A program made the translations under genes and the position numbers. The notes under the pieces are model-generated. The model saw only the letters and a list, made by a program, of their open reading frames with translations, searched no databases and had not been told where the DNA came from. Of a DNA stretch of 33,637 bases, positions 31,512-33,637 are shown piece after piece (positions within the stretch are counted from its first letter, which is position 1; each line of letters opens with the position of its first letter). Source of the DNA: CAZWCX01 sp964632945 (GTDB lineage Bacteria; Planctomycetota; MHYJ01; WSZJ01; CAZWCX01); NCBI GenBank assembly GCA_964632945.1, contig CAZWCX010000080.1, forward strand, positions 1-33,637, read 5' to 3'.

Positions 31512-33257
31512 ATGACGCGAACCGGATGGCGAACCGCCGCGGCCTCCCTGGCGACGGCGATCGCGCTGCTCCTCGGAGCAACCGCCTTCGCGGACCAGGT
31601 GACCCTCTCCGACGGGCGGGTCCTGGAGGGGCGAATCGTCCTCGAGAACGACCGAGAGGTCAAGCTCGAGCTCTCCCGCGGCGGAGCCATCACGGTGCCG
31701 CGCAAGGACGTCCGTTCCATCGAGCGCGGAAAGAGCAATCTCGATCGGCTCGAGGAACGGCTGGGCGCCCTGCACCCGGGGCGACCCGAGGCCTACGTAG
31801 AGGCCGGAGCCTGGTGCCTCGGGGAAATGAAACGGGAAGACCTGGGCGTTCGCCTGGTGGCCACGGGGATGGCTCTCGATTCCCGTTGCATCGTCCGGGG
31901 CGGTATCGTCCTCGGCGACTACTTCCTCCAGACCCGGCGCGACCGGTCCCGCGCCGCCTACTGGTACGTCCGTGCCCTGCTCGCCGCGCCGCACGACCCC
32001 GAGTGCAACCGGCGGTTCGATTCCGTGAAGGACGCAACCGATCAGGTGCTCGTCGCCGACGACCGGCTGTTGCTCGACGGGCTGCAAGCCTACCGTCGGG
32101 GAGACTGGTCGGAAGCGGCCACGGCGCTCGGGGCGGGACGGCGCAGCGCCCATCGCGCCCGCGTGGAAGAACGGCTGAACCAGCGGGTCGATGCGCTGAC
32201 CGCGTATGCCCGCTCGCGCGTCGCGTGCCGCGGTTGCCAGGGCTCGCGCTCGATCCCCTGCAGTCCTTGCCGGGGCGTCGGCTCGCTCCCGTGCCCCGCG
32301 TGCTTCGGCACGGGGAACGTCGAGCGGACGAGCCCCGGCGGCACCGGAAGCGCCCCGTGCGCCGCTTGCCATGGCACCGGCAAGACCCCGTGCCCGCGAT
32401 GCCGGCCGGCGAACCCTCCGGAACGGGATCCGCGCGCTACCCCGACCCCGCCCGCCGGGCAGGTCCCCTGCCCGACCTGCAAGGGACGGACGGCGGCCGC
32501 CGGATTCGGCGCCGCCCCCGTGCAACCCGCGGCCGTCGATGCGGCCGTCTCCTATCTCCAGCAGCGGGTCGGCAGCGGCGCGCATTCCCTCCACGAGCAA
32601 GGCAACACCCGCATGCTGTTCGTGGGCGGTGCCGTCCCGCTCGATGGCGCGGAGGAGTTCGCCGCCACCCCCCTCTGGCTCGGCGACCGGTGGGGACCGG
32701 CCGACGCCGCAGCTGTTCCGGACCCCAAGGCGCAGGAACAGGAACGGGCCGCCGCGGAATGGACGGACGCACTCCGGGGCCGGGCGGAACCGCTCCAACC
32801 CTCCGGCGGCGCCGCAGAGTCCTTTCTCGAGCGATTGCGCGGCACCTTCGGCGCCGGTACGGTCTCCGGCGCGGTCGCCCAATCGGTGCGCGTGACCGAG
32901 TTCGGCACCCTCCTCCCCGATCCCGGCGCAGGCACCGTGGGCGCGCATGCCGCCTTCGACCCCGCGACGGGACTCCTCCGCCCCATCCTCGTCCAATGGA
33001 GCCGAACCTACAGCACCACGCGGGTCACGCTCGCCGACGCCGGCGCAGAGGGAATCGCCGTCCCCCGCCGCCTGGAATTCGAGCAGGCCATGAGAACCCC
33101 CGGCGCCGTCGTGCGCATCTATTATTCGGTCGTCGATGCGCGAGAAGAGGTCCTCCCCGAAGTCGAACGGGACATTTGCATCTACCAACTGACGGTGAAG
33201 TGCCTTCTCCTCGACGTCCTGGACGCAGACGGGCGGATTCTCCTGTCCGCCCGTTAG
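31512..33257 (+). CDS. Exported protein with Sm-like domain and DnaJ-type CxxC repeats
   Basis: A 581-aa protein with a signal peptide (residues 1-27, ending ATAFA). A short Sm/SH3-like beta-barrel segment follows at about 28-72 (VTLSDGRVLEGRIVLEN). A helical, TPR-like region lies at about 75-235. Next is a DnaJ-like cysteine region with six CxxC pairs: C239/C242, C250/C253, C261/C264, C283/C286, C294/C297 and C320/C323. Several are in CxxCxGxG form. A C-terminal beta-rich domain of about 240 residues is unrecognised. The start follows GGAG, 14 bp after the TPR/RING gene, so the two are co-transcribed. The frame extends upstream, but the signal peptide fixes the start. A zinc-binding chaperone-like role outside the cytoplasm is possible. 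Confidence 0.85.
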   Translation: MTRTGWRTAAASLATAIALLLGATAFADQVTLSDGRVLEGRIVLENDREVKLELSRGGAITVPRKDVRSIERGKSNLDRLEERLGALHPGRPEAYVEAGAWCLGEMKREDLGVRLVATGMALDSRCIVRGGIVLGDYFLQTRRDRSRAAYWYVRALLAAPHDPECNRRFDSVKDATDQVLVADDRLLLDGLQAYRRGDWSEAATALGAGRRSAHRARVEERLNQRVDALTAYARSRVACRGCQGSRSIPCSPCRGVGSLPCPACFGTGNVERTSPGGTGSAPCAACHGTGKTPCPRCRPANPPERDPRATPTPPAGQVPCPTCKGRTAAAGFGAAPVQPAAVDAAVSYLQQRVGSGAHSLHEQGNTRMLFVGGAVPLDGAEEFAATPLWLGDRWGPADAAAVPDPKAQEQERAAAEWTDALRGRAEPLQPSGGAAESFLERLRGTFGAGTVSGAVAQSVRVTEFGTLLPDPGAGTVGAHAAFDPATGLLRPILVQWSRTYSTTRVTLADAGAEGIAVPRRLEFEQAMRTPGAVVRIYYSVVDAREEVLPEVERDICIYQLTVKCLLLDVLDADGRILLSAR

Positions 33258-33637
33258 GCGTCGACCGGCCCGACCCCCGGACACGACCCCCCGCTCACGG
33301 TGCTTCCCCCGGACCATCCCCGTCCGCGCCGTCCCCCCCAACCCGGGATAGACCACCGCCCGTCCGTCCTCCGGGGTTTGGCCGCAGGTCGTGTCCCCTC
33401 CCAGGGCGACGGGATCCGGTCCCCACGGGAAACGTGACCGCTGGGATCCTGGGGAGCCCGTGCCCGACGTTCGTCAGGCCCGGCGCAATGACGCGGACGT
33501 CACGGTTGTCACCGCCGGTCGGACGAGGGGGGGCGCGGTCCCACGACGACTCGTTCGGCAGCGTTCGACGGGGGGTACGCTCCCGTGTGCACGGGTTCGG
33601 GGTTCGCCCCGCCTCGCCCGCGGTCGCGCCGGAGTCG
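33258..33637. other. Right-end region without a recognisable gene
   Basis: No frame here has a ribosome site or protein-like product. A perfect 10-bp inverted repeat, GGACACGACC (33279-33288) and GGTCGTGTCC (33387-33396), encloses 98 bp. It may form the base stem of a structured RNA or mark an operator. I could not match it to RNase P, tmRNA, SRP or 6S RNA. Confidence 0.3.

Noticed and set aside
28264..31581. An 1105-aa open frame on the minus strand
   Set aside because: It is fully antisense to the TPR/RING gene. Its product is a Gly/Arg/Asp-rich sequence without domains, as expected of the antisense frame in high-GC DNA.
33258..33637. RNase P RNA or another housekeeping RNA at the right end
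   Set aside because: None of the conserved core sequences of RNase P, tmRNA, SRP or 6S RNA could be found on either strand.
1..33637. CRISPR arrays, insertion sequences, prophage or integron features
   Set aside because: No regularly spaced repeats, transposase, integrase or phage structural genes were seen. The only repeat-like element is the palindrome at 6958-7121.

Overview
This is a GC-rich (roughly 70 %) bacterial chromosome segment with densely packed genes. The four best sigma70-like promoters have the form TTGACG or TTGCNA, then 16-18 bp, then TATAAT, TATAAA or TATCCT. No rRNA, tRNA, CRISPR array, prophage or transposase gene is visible. The right end carries a lone type II secretin, a membrane TPR protein with a RING-like zinc site and tandem GspE-N-like modules, and an exported protein with an Sm-like domain and six CxxC pairs. 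That mix is familiar from Planctomycetota-like genomes. The taxonomic guess is tentative, because no marker gene lies in the window.

Left part (1-11,238, plus strand except one gene). An RND efflux adaptor and pump overlap by 4 bases (219-4600). A small zinc-ribbon protein follows on the minus strand. A tandem universal stress protein (5863-6735) stands alone behind a sigma54-like site. After a 540-bp gap holding a 164-bp imperfect palindrome comes a coupled set: an M52-like (hydrogenase-maturation-type) peptidase, a VIT1/CCC1 metal transporter, and a large ADP-forming acyl-CoA synthetase with an N-terminal GNAT domain.

Centre (11,256-22,308, minus strand). Eleven genes, almost all overlapping or within 22 bp, form one 11-kb operon. 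In transcription order they are a flavin-reductase-like protein, benzoyl-CoA reductase C, B, A and D, an 84-aa cysteine protein, the ring hydrolase Oah, the dienoyl-CoA hydratase Dch, the dehydrogenase Had, a tryptophanase-like PLP lyase and a GAF-PAS histidine kinase. The genes bcrCBAD, dch, had and oah make up the complete anaerobic sequence benzoyl-CoA -> cyclohexa-1,5-diene-1-carbonyl-CoA -> 6-hydroxycyclohex-1-ene-1-carbonyl-CoA -> 6-oxocyclohex-1-ene-1-carbonyl-CoA -> 3-hydroxypimelyl-CoA. Both ATPase subunits are short (283 and 281 aa), as in the Azoarcus (Bzd) type as I recall it. No ferredoxin, ferredoxin-reducing enzyme or benzoate-CoA ligase is in the window. A hemerythrin-like protein lies just upstream of the operon.

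Right part (23,024-33,637). A radical SAM/SPASM enzyme has a clear promoter and terminator. Divergent to it is a possible 68-aa gene with its own promoter. Next come a membrane-anchored protein of unknown function, the secretin with a good promoter and terminator, and a two-gene unit (TPR/RING protein, CxxC-rich exported protein). The last 380 bp carry no recognisable gene.
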